A stretch of DNA of 64,000 nucleotides from Burkholderiales bacterium (GTDB lineage: Bacteria; Pseudomonadota; Gammaproteobacteria; Burkholderiales; Burkholderiaceae_C), in assembly GCA_025363275.1 (NCBI GenBank), contig JANYEE010000260.1:1-64000 (forward strand), read 5' to 3'. Below, piece by piece: positions 39,758-50,988 of this stretch. The position numbers and the translations under genes were made by a program. Within the stretch, counting starts at the first letter, position 1. Each line of letters opens with the position of its first letter. Below the pieces are notes generated by a model, which was given only the letters and a program-made list of their open reading frames with translations, was not told the DNA's origin and did not search any database.

Positions 39758-40638
39758 GTAATGGGGGTCGGTAATGGGGGTCGGATTCCAATTAAGATGT
39801 GACTTTATTATGTTTTGGCACGCCCATGGCCCGACAACCCCGCCTCTCCCTGGCCGGTTACCCACATCACATCATCCAGCGCGGCAACAACCGGCAGGTG
39901 ATTTTTATGGACGTGGCTGATCGCCAGTTTTTTTTGGATCTGCTGGAAGCGCATTCCAGGCAATTCGGTGTTGCCATCCATAGTTACGTGCTTATGGATA
40001 ACCATGTGCATTTGCTGGCAACGCCGGGCACGGCTGAGGCGCTGCCGGGCATGATGCAAGCGGTGGGGCGTCGTTACGTGCGTTACTTCAACGATCGCCA
40101 CGGCCGAACGGGCACGCTCTGGGACGGACGCTACAAATCCACGCTGGTGCAGTCCGAGTCCTATTTACTAACGTGTATGGCCTACCTGGATTTGAACCCG
40201 GTACGCGCTGGCCTGGTTGCACAGCCGTCCGATTACGCATGGTCCAGTCATGGCCATTACACCGGCCAGCGCACCGACAAGCTCATCACACCACATCCTT
40301 TGGCTTGGGAGCTAGGCAATACTCCGTTTGCCCGCGAGGCCGCCTACGCCAGCTTGGTGCAGGGTGGCTTGGTGCGCAGCGAGCAGACTGCCATTACCGA
40401 CTCGGCACTGTACGGCTGGGCTTTGGGTGATCCAGAGTTTGTCGCAAATCTGCAAAAGAAAACGCCACGCCGCTTGGTCAAGGGACAGGCAGGGCGACCC
40501 AAAAGTACCCTGAAAATTAGAGAATAGTATCCCTGGCCCTTGTATTTATTACCTTCGGTGCTATGTATTTTGATGTGTCCCTAAATAAAATTATTGATGA
40601 ATTGATCTTATGTAATAGGGATTTGACCCCAATTAAAG
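39758..40638 (+). mobile_element. RAYT locus with tandem 13-mer and imperfect inverted-repeat flanks
   Basis: GTAATGGGGGTCG x2 in tandem at 39758-39783; left TAATGGGGGTCGGATTCC versus inverse of right flank TTAATTGGGGTCAAATCCCT. Confidence 0.6.
39826..40527 (+). CDS. REP-associated tyrosine transposase (TnpA_REP / Y1 family)
   Basis: MARQPRLSLAGYPHHIIQRGNNRQ, VLMDNHVHLLATP, GTLWDGRYKSTLVQSESYLLTCMAYLDLNPVRAGLV. Confidence 0.93.
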   Translation: MARQPRLSLAGYPHHIIQRGNNRQVIFMDVADRQFFLDLLEAHSRQFGVAIHSYVLMDNHVHLLATPGTAEALPGMMQAVGRRYVRYFNDRHGRTGTLWDGRYKSTLVQSESYLLTCMAYLDLNPVRAGLVAQPSDYAWSSHGHYTGQRTDKLITPHPLAWELGNTPFAREAAYASLVQGGLVRSEQTAITDSALYGWALGDPEFVANLQKKTPRRLVKGQAGRPKSTLKIRE

Positions 40639-40701
40639 TAATTGGCAAGCTTGTTGCATTGCAGTATTCTCTCGTTCCAATGCAATTTTCAGGAGAGCGC
40701 C

Positions 40702-43700
40702 ATGACTACGGCAGCCGAAATCAAACACCTCGTCGACCACGGTTTGTATTCCAACTCCCATGAGCACGACGCCTGCGGCGTGGGCTTTGTGGCCCATATC
40801 CGAGGTGAGAAGAGCCACTCGATTGTCAAAAATGCGTTGAAGATCTTGGAGAACCTGGACCACCGGGGTGCAGTGGGTGCGGACAAGCTGATGGGCGATG
40901 GTGCCGGCATCCTGATCCAACTACCCGACGCGTTGTACCGCGAAGAAATGGCCCGGGCTGGAACGGCCCCTGACGGCTCCGTGGGCGTGACATTGCCGCC
41001 CCCCGGCGAATACGGCGTTGGCATGATCTTCTTGCCCAAAGAGCACGCGTCCCGCCTGGCCTGCGAGCAGGAGATGGAGCGTGCCATCAAGGCTGAAGGG
41101 CAGGTGCTGCTGGGCTGGCGCGATGTGCCGGTCAATCGCGACATGCCTATGTCGCCCACCGTGCGCGAAAAAGAACCCATTCAGCGCCAAGTGTTCATCG
41201 GCCGGGGTCAGGATGTGATCGTGCAGGACGCTCTGGAGCGTAAGCTCTACGTCATCCGCAAGACTGCCAGTGCGGCGATTCAGAACCTGCAACTCAAGCA
41301 CAGCAAGGAATACTACGTTCCCAGCATGTCCAGCCGCACCATGGTCTACAAGGGCCTGCTGTTAGCCAATCAAGTGGGCGTGTACTTCAAGGATCTGGAG
41401 GACGAGCGTTGTGTGTCAGCCTTGGGCCTGGTACACCAGCGCTTCTCGACCAACACTTTCCCCGAGTGGCCGCTGGCCCACCCCTACCGCTACGTGGCGC
41501 ACAACGGTGAGATCAACACCGTCAAAGGTAACTACAACTGGATGAAGGCGCGCGAAGGCGTGATGTCCTCGCCCGTTCTGGCGGCGGACTTGCAAAAGCT
41601 GTACCCCATTAGCTTCGCAGGCCAGTCCGACACCGCTACGTTTGACAACTGTCTGGAACTGCTGACCATGGCGGGCTACCCGCTGAGCCAGGCCGTGATG
41701 ATGATGATCCCCGAGCCTTGGGAGCAGCACACCACGATGGATTCGCGCCGCAAAGCTTTTTATGAATACCACGCCGCGATGATGGAACCCTGGGACGGCC
41801 CGGCCTCCATCGTGTTCACCGATGGTCGTCAGATCGGTGCCACGCTGGACCGCAATGGACTGCGCCCCTCCCGCTACTGCATCACCGATGACGACCTGGT
41901 CATCATGGGCTCGGAATCCGGCGTATTGCCCGTACCTGAGAACAGAATAGTGCGTAAATGGCGCTTGCAGCCGGGCAAGATGTTCCTGATTGATCTGGAA
42001 CAAGGCCGCATGATTGACGATGAGGAGCTTAAAGCCAACCTCGCCAACAGCAAGCCCTACAAGCAGTGGATCGAGAACCTGCGCATCAAACTCGATGATG
42101 TGACATTCTCCGACCGCCGTAAAGACGTGACGTTTGCTGCGGTGGTGGAAGGCGTAGAACCCAAGCGTATGACCGACAAAGTCAACCTGCTAGACCGCCA
42201 GCAGGCCTTTGGTTTCACACAAGAGGACTTGAAATTCCTGATCGCACCCATGGCGACCGCGGGCGAAGAAGCCATCGGCTCCATGGGCAACGACAGCCCG
42301 CTGGCTGTGCTCTCAGACAAAAACAAACCGCTGTACAACTACTTCAAGCAGTTGTTTGCCCAGGTGACCAATCCGCCGATCGACCCTATTCGCGAAGCCA
42401 TCGTGATGTCGCTGGTGTCGTTTATCGGCCCCAAGCCCAATTTGCTCGACATTAACCAAGTCAACCCGCCGATGCGCCTGGAGGTGAGCCAGCCGGTGCT
42501 GAACTTTGCAGACATGGCCAAGCTGCGTAACATTGAGCAGCACACCCAGGGTAAGTTCCGCAGTTACACGTTGGACATCACCTACCCATTCGATTGGGGA
42601 CACGAGGGGGTAGAAGCCAAGCTAGCATCGCTGTGTGCGGAAGCTGTAGACGCGATCAAGGGGGGTAAAAATATCCTGATCATCAGCGACCGCGGCTTGA
42701 ACGCAACGCAGGTAGCCATTCCGGCATTGCTGGCCTTGAGTGCCATTCACCAACATCTTGTGGCTGAGGGCTTACGCACCACTGCAGGCTTGGTGGTGGA
42801 AACCGGTACTGCCCGTGAAGTACACCATTTTGCAGTGCTGGCAGGTTATGGTGCTGAAGCCGTGCACCCCTATCTGGCGCTGGAAACGCTGGCCCATATT
42901 CACAAGGACTTGCCGGGTGATCTGAGCGCCGATAAGGCCATCTACAACTATGTGAAAGCCGTGGGCAAGGGCCTGTCCAAGATCATGTCCAAGATGGGCG
43001 TGAGCACCTACATGAGCTACTGCGGTGCCCAGTTGTTTGAGGCGATCGGCTTGTCCACCGAGACCGTCAACAAATACTTTACCGGCACGCCCAGCCGTGT
43101 CGAAGGCATCGGCGTTTTCGAGATTGCGGAGGAAGCTATTCGCATGCACAAGGGCGCTTTCAGCGCCGACCCGGTGCTGGCCAACGCGCTGGAAACTGGC
43201 GGTGAATACGCCTGGCGCGTGCGTGGCGAAGACCATATGTGGACGCCCGATGCAATCGCCAAGTTGCAGCACTCTACCCGTGCCAATAACTGGAACACCT
43301 ATAAGGAATACGCGCAGATCATTAACGATCAAAGCAAGCGTCATTTGACTTTACGCGGTCTGTTCGAGTTCAAAATTGACCCAGCCAAGGCCATACCTGT
43401 GGACGAAGTGGAGAGCGCCAAAGAGATCGTCAAACGCTTCGCCACCGGCGCCATGTCGCTGGGCTCCATCAGCACCGAAGCCCATGCTACGCTGGCTGTT
43501 GCCATGAACCGCATAGGCGGTAAAAGCAACACCGGTGAGGGCGGCGAGGACCCCGCACGTTATCGCCAAGAGCTCAAGGGCATCCCGATCAAGCAGGGTC
43601 AGACCATGGCCGACATCATTGGCCATGATGTGGTGGAAGTGGATATTCCATTGCTGCCGACCGACTCACTACGCTCCAAAATCAAGCAGGTCGCGTCCGG

Positions 43701-45516
43701 CCGTTTTGGTGTTACTGCTGAGTACCTGTCCAGCGCCGATCAGATCCAGATCAAAATGGCCCAGGGCGCCAAGCCGGGTGAGGGTGGTCAGCTCCCCGGT
43801 GGCAAGGTGTCCGAGTACATCGGTCGTTTGCGCCACTCTGTGCAGGGCGTTGGCCTGATTTCGCCTCCGCCACACCACGACATTTATTCGATCGAAGATT
43901 TGGCGCAGCTGATTCACGATCTGAAGAACGTCGCACCGCACTCCGGTATCAGCGTCAAGCTGGTAGCCGAAATTGGTGTGGGCACAATTGCTGCCGGCGT
44001 TGCCAAGTGCAAGGCCGATCATGTGGTGATTGCCGGCCACGATGGTGGTACGGGCGCTTCACCCTGGTCGTCTATCAAGCATTGCGGCAGCCCGTGGGAA
44101 ATCGGCTTGGCAGAAACACAGCAGACCCTGGTGCTGAACCGTCTACGCAGCCGCATCCGTGTGCAGGCAGATGGTCAGATGAAAACTGGCCGCGACGTTG
44201 CGATTGGTGCTCTGCTGGGCGCCGATGAATTCGGCTTCGCTACCGCACCGCTGGTGGTGGAGGGCTGCATCATGATGCGCAAGTGCCATCTGAACACCTG
44301 TCCGGTGGGTGTGGCTACGCAAGACCCACAGCTGCGCAAAAAATTCTCTGGCAAGCCGGAGCATGTCGTAAATTACTTCTTCTTCATCGCCGAAGAGGTA
44401 CGCCAAATCATGGCCCAACTCGGTATCCGTAAGTTCGACGATCTGATTGGCCGCTCTGATTTACTGGACACCCGCAAGGGCATTGAGCATTGGAAGGCAC
44501 AGGGACTGGATTTCGGTCGTCTGTTTGCCCAGCCCCAAGTGCCAGCCGATGTGCCACGTTTTCAGACGCTGGAGCAGGACCACGGCCTGGAAAAAGCGCT
44601 GGACAATGTGTTGATCGCCAAGAGCCGCGCGGCTATCGACAAGGGCGAAAAAGTCCAGTTTATGGAAGCTGCCCGCAACGTCAATCGGTCCGTAGGAGCC
44701 ATGCTCTCTGGCGCGGTTACCAAAGTGCACCCTGAGGGCTTGCCGGACAATACCATCCACATTCAGTTGGAGGGTACCGGTGGGCAATCGTTTGGCGCCT
44801 TCTTGTGCAAGGGAATCACGTTGTATTTGATTGGCGATGCCAACGACTACACCGGCAAAGGTTTGTCGGGCGGCCGTGTGGTGGTGCGCCCGAGCATTGA
44901 TTTCCGCGGAGCAGCGATCAACAACACCATCGTCGGCAACACCGTGATGTACGGTGCCACTGCGGGGGAGGCCTTTTTCAGCGGCGTGGGTGGTGAGCGC
45001 TTTGCAGTACGTTTATCGGGCGCCACTGCAGTGATCGAGGGTACTGGTGACCACGGTTGCGAATACATGACGGGCGGTACGGTCGCTGTGTTGGGTAAAA
45101 CGGGTCGTAACTTCGCAGCCGGTATGAGTGGCGGCATTGCCTATGTCTATGACGAAGACGGCCAGTTCGCCACGCGCTGCAACACCGCCATGGTCTCGAT
45201 GGAAAAAGTACTGACTACCCAGGAGCAGGAAGCACAAATCGACAAGGCCTTGTGGCACCGGGGTCAAAGCGACGAAGCCCAACTGCGCAAGTTGCTGGAA
45301 GAGCACAACCGCTGGACTGGCAGCAAGCGTGCCCGTGACCTGCTGGACCATTGGGATACCGCCCGCGCCAAATTCGTCAAGGTCTTCCCACTAGAGTACA
45401 AACGTGCTTTGGGTGAGATTCATGCACGTAAAGTGGCTGTGGCCCAGGTAGAACCTGTCCGGGTAGCTCCTAAAAAGATAGCGTCCGAGAAAAAAGACGG
45501 CGTACCCGCCAAGTAG
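40702..45516 (+). CDS. gltB: Glutamate synthase large subunit; C-terminal tail carries a repeat copy
   Basis: [16 protein letters not shown]; full-length GltB; ATG 40702 preceded by AGGAGAG. Confidence 0.97.
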   Translation: MTTAAEIKHLVDHGLYSNSHEHDACGVGFVAHIRGEKSHSIVKNALKILENLDHRGAVGADKLMGDGAGILIQLPDALYREEMARAGTAPDGSVGVTLPPPGEYGVGMIFLPKEHASRLACEQEMERAIKAEGQVLLGWRDVPVNRDMPMSPTVREKEPIQRQVFIGRGQDVIVQDALERKLYVIRKTASAAIQNLQLKHSKEYYVPSMSSRTMVYKGLLLANQVGVYFKDLEDERCVSALGLVHQRFSTNTFPEWPLAHPYRYVAHNGEINTVKGNYNWMKAREGVMSSPVLAADLQKLYPISFAGQSDTATFDNCLELLTMAGYPLSQAVMMMIPEPWEQHTTMDSRRKAFYEYHAAMMEPWDGPASIVFTDGRQIGATLDRNGLRPSRYCITDDDLVIMGSESGVLPVPENRIVRKWRLQPGKMFLIDLEQGRMIDDEELKANLANSKPYKQWIENLRIKLDDVTFSDRRKDVTFAAVVEGVEPKRMTDKVNLLDRQQAFGFTQEDLKFLIAPMATAGEEAIGSMGNDSPLAVLSDKNKPLYNYFKQLFAQVTNPPIDPIREAIVMSLVSFIGPKPNLLDINQVNPPMRLEVSQPVLNFADMAKLRNIEQHTQGKFRSYTLDITYPFDWGHEGVEAKLASLCAEAVDAIKGGKNILIISDRGLNATQVAIPALLALSAIHQHLVAEGLRTTAGLVVETGTAREVHHFAVLAGYGAEAVHPYLALETLAHIHKDLPGDLSADKAIYNYVKAVGKGLSKIMSKMGVSTYMSYCGAQLFEAIGLSTETVNKYFTGTPSRVEGIGVFEIAEEAIRMHKGAFSADPVLANALETGGEYAWRVRGEDHMWTPDAIAKLQHSTRANNWNTYKEYAQIINDQSKRHLTLRGLFEFKIDPAKAIPVDEVESAKEIVKRFATGAMSLGSISTEAHATLAVAMNRIGGKSNTGEGGEDPARYRQELKGIPIKQGQTMADIIGHDVVEVDIPLLPTDSLRSKIKQVASGRFGVTAEYLSSADQIQIKMAQGAKPGEGGQLPGGKVSEYIGRLRHSVQGVGLISPPPHHDIYSIEDLAQLIHDLKNVAPHSGISVKLVAEIGVGTIAAGVAKCKADHVVIAGHDGGTGASPWSSIKHCGSPWEIGLAETQQTLVLNRLRSRIRVQADGQMKTGRDVAIGALLGADEFGFATAPLVVEGCIMMRKCHLNTCPVGVATQDPQLRKKFSGKPEHVVNYFFFIAEEVRQIMAQLGIRKFDDLIGRSDLLDTRKGIEHWKAQGLDFGRLFAQPQVPADVPRFQTLEQDHGLEKALDNVLIAKSRAAIDKGEKVQFMEAARNVNRSVGAMLSGAVTKVHPEGLPDNTIHIQLEGTGGQSFGAFLCKGITLYLIGDANDYTGKGLSGGRVVVRPSIDFRGAAINNTIVGNTVMYGATAGEAFFSGVGGERFAVRLSGATAVIEGTGDHGCEYMTGGTVAVLGKTGRNFAAGMSGGIAYVYDEDGQFATRCNTAMVSMEKVLTTQEQEAQIDKALWHRGQSDEAQLRKLLEEHNRWTGSKRARDLLDHWDTARAKFVKVFPLEYKRALGEIHARKVAVAQVEPVRVAPKKIASEKKDGVPAK
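45427..45484 (-). repeat. Dispersed element A, copy 5 (inside the gltB 3' end)
   Basis: Minus strand ACGCTATCTTTTTAGGAGCTACCCGGACAGGTTCTACCTGGGCCACAGCC; 19-nt identity to copy 3 (TTCTACCTGGGCCACAGCC). Confidence 0.8.
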
Positions 45517-45585
45517 GTCCACCGCCAGCAGTCACTTCAAAGTTTGAAGGCCGACCCGGCGGTTGGCCCCGCAAAAGGATAAAAA

Positions 45586-47052
45586 ATGGGAAAAATCACG
45601 GGATTCATGGAAATCGAGCGCATCGAAGAGGGCTACAAGCCCGTACCTGAGCGCTTGAAGAACTACAAAGAGTTTGTGGTGGGCTTGGACGATGCCCAGG
45701 CCAACAAGCAGGCAGCGCGCTGCATGGATTGCGGTACGCCGTTTTGCAACAACGGCTGCCCGGTAAATAACATCATTCCAGACTTCAATGATCTGGTGTA
45801 TTCGAACAACTGGAAGGCGGCGATCGATACGCTGCACAGCACCAACAACTTCCCCGAATTCACTGGCCGCATCTGCCCCGCACCCTGCGAAGCAGCCTGT
45901 ACGCTCAATGTGAACGACGAGGCTGTGGGCATCAAATCCATTGAGCACGCCATCATCGACCGCGCCTGGCATGAGGGTTGGGTCAAGCCCCAGCCCTCGC
46001 TGGTCAAGACCGGTAAAAAAGTGGCTGTAGTCGGCTCCGGCCCAGCCGGTATGGCCGCAGCCCAGCAACTGGCGCGTGTGGGCCATGACGTGACGTTGTT
46101 CGAGAAGAATGACCGCATCGGCGGCTTGCTGCGCTATGGCATTCCCGACTTCAAGATGGAGAAGACCCACATCGACCGCCGTGCCGAACAGCTGGTAGCC
46201 GAAGGCGTGACGATTCGCACCAGTGTGCTGATTGGCGAGATGCCCAAAGACTCCAAGGTCACCAACTGGGCCAAAGAAACCATCAGTGCCGCGCAGTTGC
46301 AAAAGGACTTCGACGCCGTGTTGCTGACGGGTGGATCTGAGCAGTCGCGCGACTTGCCCGTACCGGGTCGTGATCTGGACGGCATTCATTTCGCCATGGA
46401 ATTCCTGCCCCAGCAGAACAAGGTAAATGCGGGTGACAAACTCAAAGGCCAGTTGCGCGCTGACGGTAAGCACGTCATCGTCATCGGCGGTGGCGACACC
46501 GGTTCCGATTGCGTAGGCACCAGCAATCGCCACGGTGCGGTCAGCGTTACCCAGTTTGAGGTAATGCCAGAGCCCCCAGTGGAAGAAAACCGCCCGATGA
46601 CCTGGCCTTACTGGCCCTTGAAGCTGCGCACCAGCTCCAGCCACGAAGAAGGCTGCGAGCGTGTGTTCTCGATTTCCACCAAGGAATTCATAGGCGAAAA
46701 AGGGAAGGTCTCTGGCTTGAAGACCGTGCAGGTCGAGTTCAAAGACGGAAAACTGGTCGATGTGCCTGGTTCTGAGCAGGTGCTCAAGGCCGATCTAGTG
46801 CTGCTGGCCATGGGCTTTGTGAACCCGGTGGCAACCGTGCTGGAGGCTTTTGGTGTCGATAAAGACGCTCGTGGCAACGCCAAGGCCAACACCGACTTCA
46901 CGGGAGGCTACGCTACCAACGTACCCAAGGTTTTTGCCGCTGGCGACATACGCCGTGGACAAAGCCTGGTGGTCTGGGCGATTCGGGAAGGGCGCCAGGC
47001 AGCCCGATCAGTGGATGAGTACCTAATGGGGGACAGTCAGTTGCCGCGCTAG
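45586..47052 (+). CDS. gltD: Glutamate synthase small subunit
   Basis: [27 protein letters not shown]; follows gltB. Confidence 0.97.
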   Translation: MGKITGFMEIERIEEGYKPVPERLKNYKEFVVGLDDAQANKQAARCMDCGTPFCNNGCPVNNIIPDFNDLVYSNNWKAAIDTLHSTNNFPEFTGRICPAPCEAACTLNVNDEAVGIKSIEHAIIDRAWHEGWVKPQPSLVKTGKKVAVVGSGPAGMAAAQQLARVGHDVTLFEKNDRIGGLLRYGIPDFKMEKTHIDRRAEQLVAEGVTIRTSVLIGEMPKDSKVTNWAKETISAAQLQKDFDAVLLTGGSEQSRDLPVPGRDLDGIHFAMEFLPQQNKVNAGDKLKGQLRADGKHVIVIGGGDTGSDCVGTSNRHGAVSVTQFEVMPEPPVEENRPMTWPYWPLKLRTSSSHEEGCERVFSISTKEFIGEKGKVSGLKTVQVEFKDGKLVDVPGSEQVLKADLVLLAMGFVNPVATVLEAFGVDKDARGNAKANTDFTGGYATNVPKVFAAGDIRRGQSLVVWAIREGRQAARSVDEYLMGDSQLPR

Positions 47053-47119
47053 GCGGAACCTAGGGTTTTCCAGAATCCCTTATGATTGGCAGGCCGGGCA
47101 CCCTCCGGCTTTCCTATTT

Positions 47120-47962
47120 ATGGCGCCAAACACCAACTCATCTCTCGTAGAGCTACGCAACCTGACCTTTGGGTACGGCGAACGCATTATTTTGAATGAC
47201 GTATCGCTCTCGGTGCCGCGCGGCAAGGTAACGGCCTTGATGGGCGCATCCGGTGGCGGCAAGACCACGCTGTTGCGCCTTATTGGCGGCCAAAACCGGG
47301 CCCAATCGGGCCAGTTATTGTTTGACGGCCAGGACATAGCGGCCTTGGACCAAACCCAGTTGTACGCAGCCCGTCGGCGCATGGGTATGTTGTTTCAATT
47401 TGGTGCACTTTTTGCGGACTTGAATGTTTTTGATAACGTGGCTTTCCCGCTGCGTGAGCACACCAGCCTGCCCGAGCTTCTCATTAATGATATCGTCTTG
47501 ATGAAGCTCAATGCCGTTGGCCTGCGTGGCGCGCGGGACCTGATGCCCAGCGAGGTGTCTGGTGGCATGGCCCGGCGTATTGCGCTGGCACGGGCCATTG
47601 CGCTCGACCCCGAGCTGATCATGTACGACGAGCCTTTCTCTGGCCTTGATCCCATATCTTTGGGCACATCGGCCCACTTGATTCGCCAGCTCAATGACAC
47701 CATGGGTCTGACCAGTATTTTCATTTCACATGAGCTGGAGCAGACCTTTGCCATCGCAGACCACGTCATCATCCTGGCTAACGGGCGTATCGCCACCGAG
47801 GGTACCCCCGATGAAGTACGCAAAAGCACCGACCCATTGGTTTACCAGTACGTTAATGCGCTTGCGGATGGCCCAGTCAGATTTCACTACCCAGGAGCAC
47901 CCGTAGCCGAAGATTTTGGCCTGGCCCCTGGCGCCGCCACCCTCCAAGGAGTTGCCGCATGA
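47120..47962 (+). CDS. mlaF: Phospholipid ABC transporter ATP-binding protein MlaF
   Basis: Walker A GASGGGKTT, SGGMARRIALARA; gene order mlaFEDACB. Confidence 0.92.
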   Translation: MAPNTNSSLVELRNLTFGYGERIILNDVSLSVPRGKVTALMGASGGGKTTLLRLIGGQNRAQSGQLLFDGQDIAALDQTQLYAARRRMGMLFQFGALFADLNVFDNVAFPLREHTSLPELLINDIVLMKLNAVGLRGARDLMPSEVSGGMARRIALARAIALDPELIMYDEPFSGLDPISLGTSAHLIRQLNDTMGLTSIFISHELEQTFAIADHVIILANGRIATEGTPDEVRKSTDPLVYQYVNALADGPVRFHYPGAPVAEDFGLAPGAATLQGVAA

Positions 47963-48741
47963 GCTGGTACCGTCCCGCAGACGTAGGTTTTGCGACCCGC
48001 ACTCTATTGGCAGATTGGGGCTACGGCGCCCGTTTGTTTTTACGCTTGTTAGGCTCTTTCGGATCCAGCCTGCGCCGCTTTGGCTTGGTGCGTGACCAAA
48101 TCCATTTCCTCGGCAATTACTCCTTGTCCATCATTGCGGTGTCGGGTTTGTTCGTTGGTTTCGTGTTTGGTCTGCAGGGCTACTACACCCTGCAACGCTA
48201 CGGTTCGTCTGAGGCGTTGGGCCTGCTGGTGACTTTGAGTATGGTGCGCGAGCTCGGACCCGTCGTGACTGCCTTGTTGTTTGCGGGCCGCGCGGGCACG
48301 TCATTGACTGCTGAGATTGGCCTGATGAAAGCCGGCGAGCAAATCAGCGTCATGGAAATGATGGCCGTCGATCCGATTCAGCGCGTACTGGCGCCTCGCT
48401 TCTGGGGTGGCGTGGTCGCCATGCCGTTATTGGCTGCTGTATTCAGCGCTATGGGCGTGATTGGAGGATGGGCGGTCGGTGTGGTGATGATTGGGGTCGA
48501 CGCGGGTTCCTTTTGGAGTCAAATCCAGGGGGGGGTTGATGTCTGGAAAGACGTTGGTAATGGTGTCGCCAAGAGCGTGATTTTTGGGCTGGCGGTCACT
48601 TTTGTGGCCTTGCTGCAAGGCTACAAGGCGCAACCCACGCCCGAAGGCGTTGCCAGCGCGACCACCCGTACGGTGGTGGTGGCTTCATTGACCGTGTTGG
48701 GTCTGGACTTCATCATGACTGCCATGATGTTTACTATTTAA
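47959..48741 (+). CDS. mlaE: Phospholipid ABC transporter permease MlaE
   Basis: LGLLVTLSMVRELGPVVTALLFAGRAGTSLTAEIGLMKAGEQI. Confidence 0.95.
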   Translation: MSWYRPADVGFATRTLLADWGYGARLFLRLLGSFGSSLRRFGLVRDQIHFLGNYSLSIIAVSGLFVGFVFGLQGYYTLQRYGSSEALGLLVTLSMVRELGPVVTALLFAGRAGTSLTAEIGLMKAGEQISVMEMMAVDPIQRVLAPRFWGGVVAMPLLAAVFSAMGVIGGWAVGVVMIGVDAGSFWSQIQGGVDVWKDVGNGVAKSVIFGLAVTFVALLQGYKAQPTPEGVASATTRTVVVASLTVLGLDFIMTAMMFTI

Positions 48742-48751
48742 GGAGAGTGTG

Positions 48752-49234
48752 GTGCAACGCTCAAAAAATGATGTGTGGGTCGGCTTGTTTGTTTTACTGG
48801 GTGGCGCTGCCATCTTGTTTCTGGCGCTGCAGGCCGCCAACCTGTTATCGCTGAACTTCCAGCAGGCGTACAGCGTCAGCGCCAAGTTTGACAATATTGG
48901 TGGTCTGAAAGCAAAAGCTGCCGTGCGCAGTGGTGGTGTGTTGGTGGGCAGGGTGTCTTCCATCACCTTTGACGATAAGACATTCCAGGCCAAAGTCAGC
49001 TTGTCTCTGGAAAGCCGCTATGCGTTTCCCAAAGATAGTTCATTGAAAATTTTGACCAGCGGGCTGCTTGGCGAGCAATATATTGGCATTGAAGCCGGTG
49101 CCGATTCAGCTAATCTGGCGGCGGGCGATGTGGTTTCGTCCACGCAGTCGGCGGTAGTGCTGGAGAACCTGATCAGCCAGTTTTTGTACAGCCAGGCGGC
49201 AGATGCCAGTGCCTCCGACAAGGGTAAAAAATGA
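48752..49234 (+). CDS. mlaD: MlaD MCE-domain protein
   Basis: VWVGLFVLLGGAAILFLALQAAN ... FDNIGGLKAKAAVRSGGVLVGRV. Confidence 0.94.
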   Translation: MQRSKNDVWVGLFVLLGGAAILFLALQAANLLSLNFQQAYSVSAKFDNIGGLKAKAAVRSGGVLVGRVSSITFDDKTFQAKVSLSLESRYAFPKDSSLKILTSGLLGEQYIGIEAGADSANLAAGDVVSSTQSAVVLENLISQFLYSQAADASASDKGKK

Positions 49235-49944
49235 GTGTTTTGACGCGCGTATGTTTAGTGGCGGTCATGGTGCTGCTGCAGGCGTGCGCCACGGTTGCCA
49301 ACCCAGATCGTCGCGATCCTCTAGAGTCCGTCAATCGCAGCATTTATGGGTTCAACGACGGTCTCGACACGGCCTTGGTCAAACCAGTCGCAACGGTTTA
49401 CCGCGATGTGACACCAGACTGGTTCCGTGCTGGAGTGGGCAATTTTTTCAATAATATTGAAGATGTCTGGTCCACGGTGAACAATGTGCTGCAGGGCCGC
49501 GGTGAATACGCTATCGACAGTGCCAAGCGCGTTGCCGTGAACACCACCGTGGGTTTGTTGGGGACTTTTGATATTGCCAGCAAAATCGACATTGATAAAC
49601 ACCCCGCCAACTTCGGCTTGACTTTGGGGCGTTGGGGCGTAGGACCTGGTCCTTATGTGGTGTTGCCTTTGATTGGCCCCACCACTTTGCGCGGCATTGT
49701 CGGCATGCCAGTCGACCGTCAGGGCAACTTGATAACCTATGTCGACGACGAGGGAACGCGGACCGGTGCAACGGCCTTGAATTTGATTAACTTGCGCGCA
49801 ACTTATCTGCAGGCGGGTGACGTAGTGGATGGTGCTGCGCTGGATAAATACAGCTTCATCCGTGATGCCTACCTGCAGCGCGAACGTAACAAGGTGTTCG
49901 ACGGGAACCCTCCCGAGGAAGATGAAGCGCCGCCCCCAAAGTGA
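49231..49944 (+). CDS. mlaA: MlaA/VacJ lipoprotein
   Basis: NPDRRDPLESVNRSIYGFNDGLD; lipobox LLQACAT. Confidence 0.95.
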   Translation: MSVLTRVCLVAVMVLLQACATVANPDRRDPLESVNRSIYGFNDGLDTALVKPVATVYRDVTPDWFRAGVGNFFNNIEDVWSTVNNVLQGRGEYAIDSAKRVAVNTTVGLLGTFDIASKIDIDKHPANFGLTLGRWGVGPGPYVVLPLIGPTTLRGIVGMPVDRQGNLITYVDDEGTRTGATALNLINLRATYLQAGDVVDGAALDKYSFIRDAYLQRERNKVFDGNPPEEDEAPPPK

Positions 49945-50020
49945 ATGTAGCCCAGGTGTCAGCGTCTGCTTAAGCTGATACGTTATGGGGGTGGTTTGAA
50001 TGAAACATAAAGAGGTAACT

Positions 50021-50659
50021 ATGAAACGAAGTTTTCTGCGCCAATGTCTGGCAATGTTGGTCGTTGCCAGTAGCGTGGTGGGCATGCAATTTGCGCACGC
50101 TGAGGACGAAGCGCCTGATGCGCTGATCAAGCGCCTGTCGGTGGATGTGCTCGATACCATCAAGGCTGACAAATCCATTCGCAATGGCGATTTGGCTAAA
50201 GTCATCACGCTGGTGGATACCCGCGTAATGCCTCATGTGGATTTTCAGCGTATGACCGCTTCGGCCGTAGGTCCAGCTTGGCGCCAGGCGACTCCTGAGC
50301 AGCAAAAACGCTTGCAAGAGGAATTTAAGATCTTGCTGGTTCGCAGCTACGCAGGTGCTTTGGGTCAAGTCTCTGACCAGAGTATTGCCATCAAGCCTAT
50401 GCGCTCTGCACCGGAAGACAAAGAGGTGATGGTTCGTACTGAGATCAAGGGCAAAGGCGACGCTATTCAACTAGATTACCGCCTGGAAAAAACTCCAGGC
50501 CAAGGCGCGGGTTGGAAGATTTACAACATCAACGTCTTGGGTGTCTGGTTGGTGGAAACTTACAAGACCCAGTTCGCACAAGAAATCAACTCCAAGGGAC
50601 TTGATGGCTTGATCAGCGCTTTGACCGAGCGCAACAAGACCAACGCCAAAAAGGCCTGA
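50021..50659 (+). CDS. mlaC: MlaC periplasmic phospholipid-binding protein
   Basis: Signal peptide; VDTRVMPHVDFQRMTASAVGPAWRQATPEQQKRL. Confidence 0.94.
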   Translation: MKRSFLRQCLAMLVVASSVVGMQFAHAEDEAPDALIKRLSVDVLDTIKADKSIRNGDLAKVITLVDTRVMPHVDFQRMTASAVGPAWRQATPEQQKRLQEEFKILLVRSYAGALGQVSDQSIAIKPMRSAPEDKEVMVRTEIKGKGDAIQLDYRLEKTPGQGAGWKIYNINVLGVWLVETYKTQFAQEINSKGLDGLISALTERNKTNAKKA

Positions 50660-50660
50660 G

Positions 50661-50927
50661 ATGTTGAGCTTGCCGGCAGAGTTGACCCATGTTCAGGCCA
50701 ACGCGTGCCTTGCACAGTTGGCTGCCGGGGTTAAGGCTGAAGGCGCCGTGGTGGCGCTCAATGCGGAACCCCTGCAGCGCTTTGATTCGTCTGCGTTGGC
50801 CGTGCTGCTGGAGTTTCAGCGCAGGTGTGCCAGCGTGGGCAAAACGGTATCGGTGCAGGGCTTGCCTCGGCAGCTGTTGGCGCTTGCCACTTTGTACGGT
50901 ATTGAAGGCCTAATCCACAGCGCCTGA
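50661..50927 (+). CDS. mlaB: MlaB STAS-domain protein
   Basis: FDSSALAVLLEFQRR STAS motif; mla position. Confidence 0.85.
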   Translation: MLSLPAELTHVQANACLAQLAAGVKAEGAVVALNAEPLQRFDSSALAVLLEFQRRCASVGKTVSVQGLPRQLLALATLYGIEGLIHSA

Positions 50928-50960
50928 CAGCCTGCAAGCTCGACCCACTGTGGCCGCATA

Positions 50961-50988
50961 AAATAGCGGTATTCCATGACCGCTATTT
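50961..50988 (+). promoter_or_regulatory. Perfect 10-bp inverted repeat placing the ABC gene start codon in the loop
   Basis: AAATAGCGGT-attccATG-ACCGCTATTT. Confidence 0.5.

Noticed and set aside
40654-40685. Inverted repeat TTGCATTG...CAATGCAA before gltB as a riboswitch
   Set aside because: 8-bp arms with a 16-nt spacer and no match to a known riboswitch core; may be an operator but support is weak.
42358-42392. GCCCAGGTGACC...CCTATTCGC in gltB resembling element A
   Set aside because: Encodes the conserved GltB segment [12 protein letters not shown] and lacks hairpin arms.
45532-46644. 370-aa minus-strand ORF opposite gltD
   Set aside because: Shadow ORF in high-GC coding sequence; no recognisable domain, fully antisense to confident gltD.
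49321-50208. 295-aa minus-strand ORF opposite mlaA and mlaC
   Set aside because: Spans two confident opposite-strand genes and their spacer; shadow ORF.
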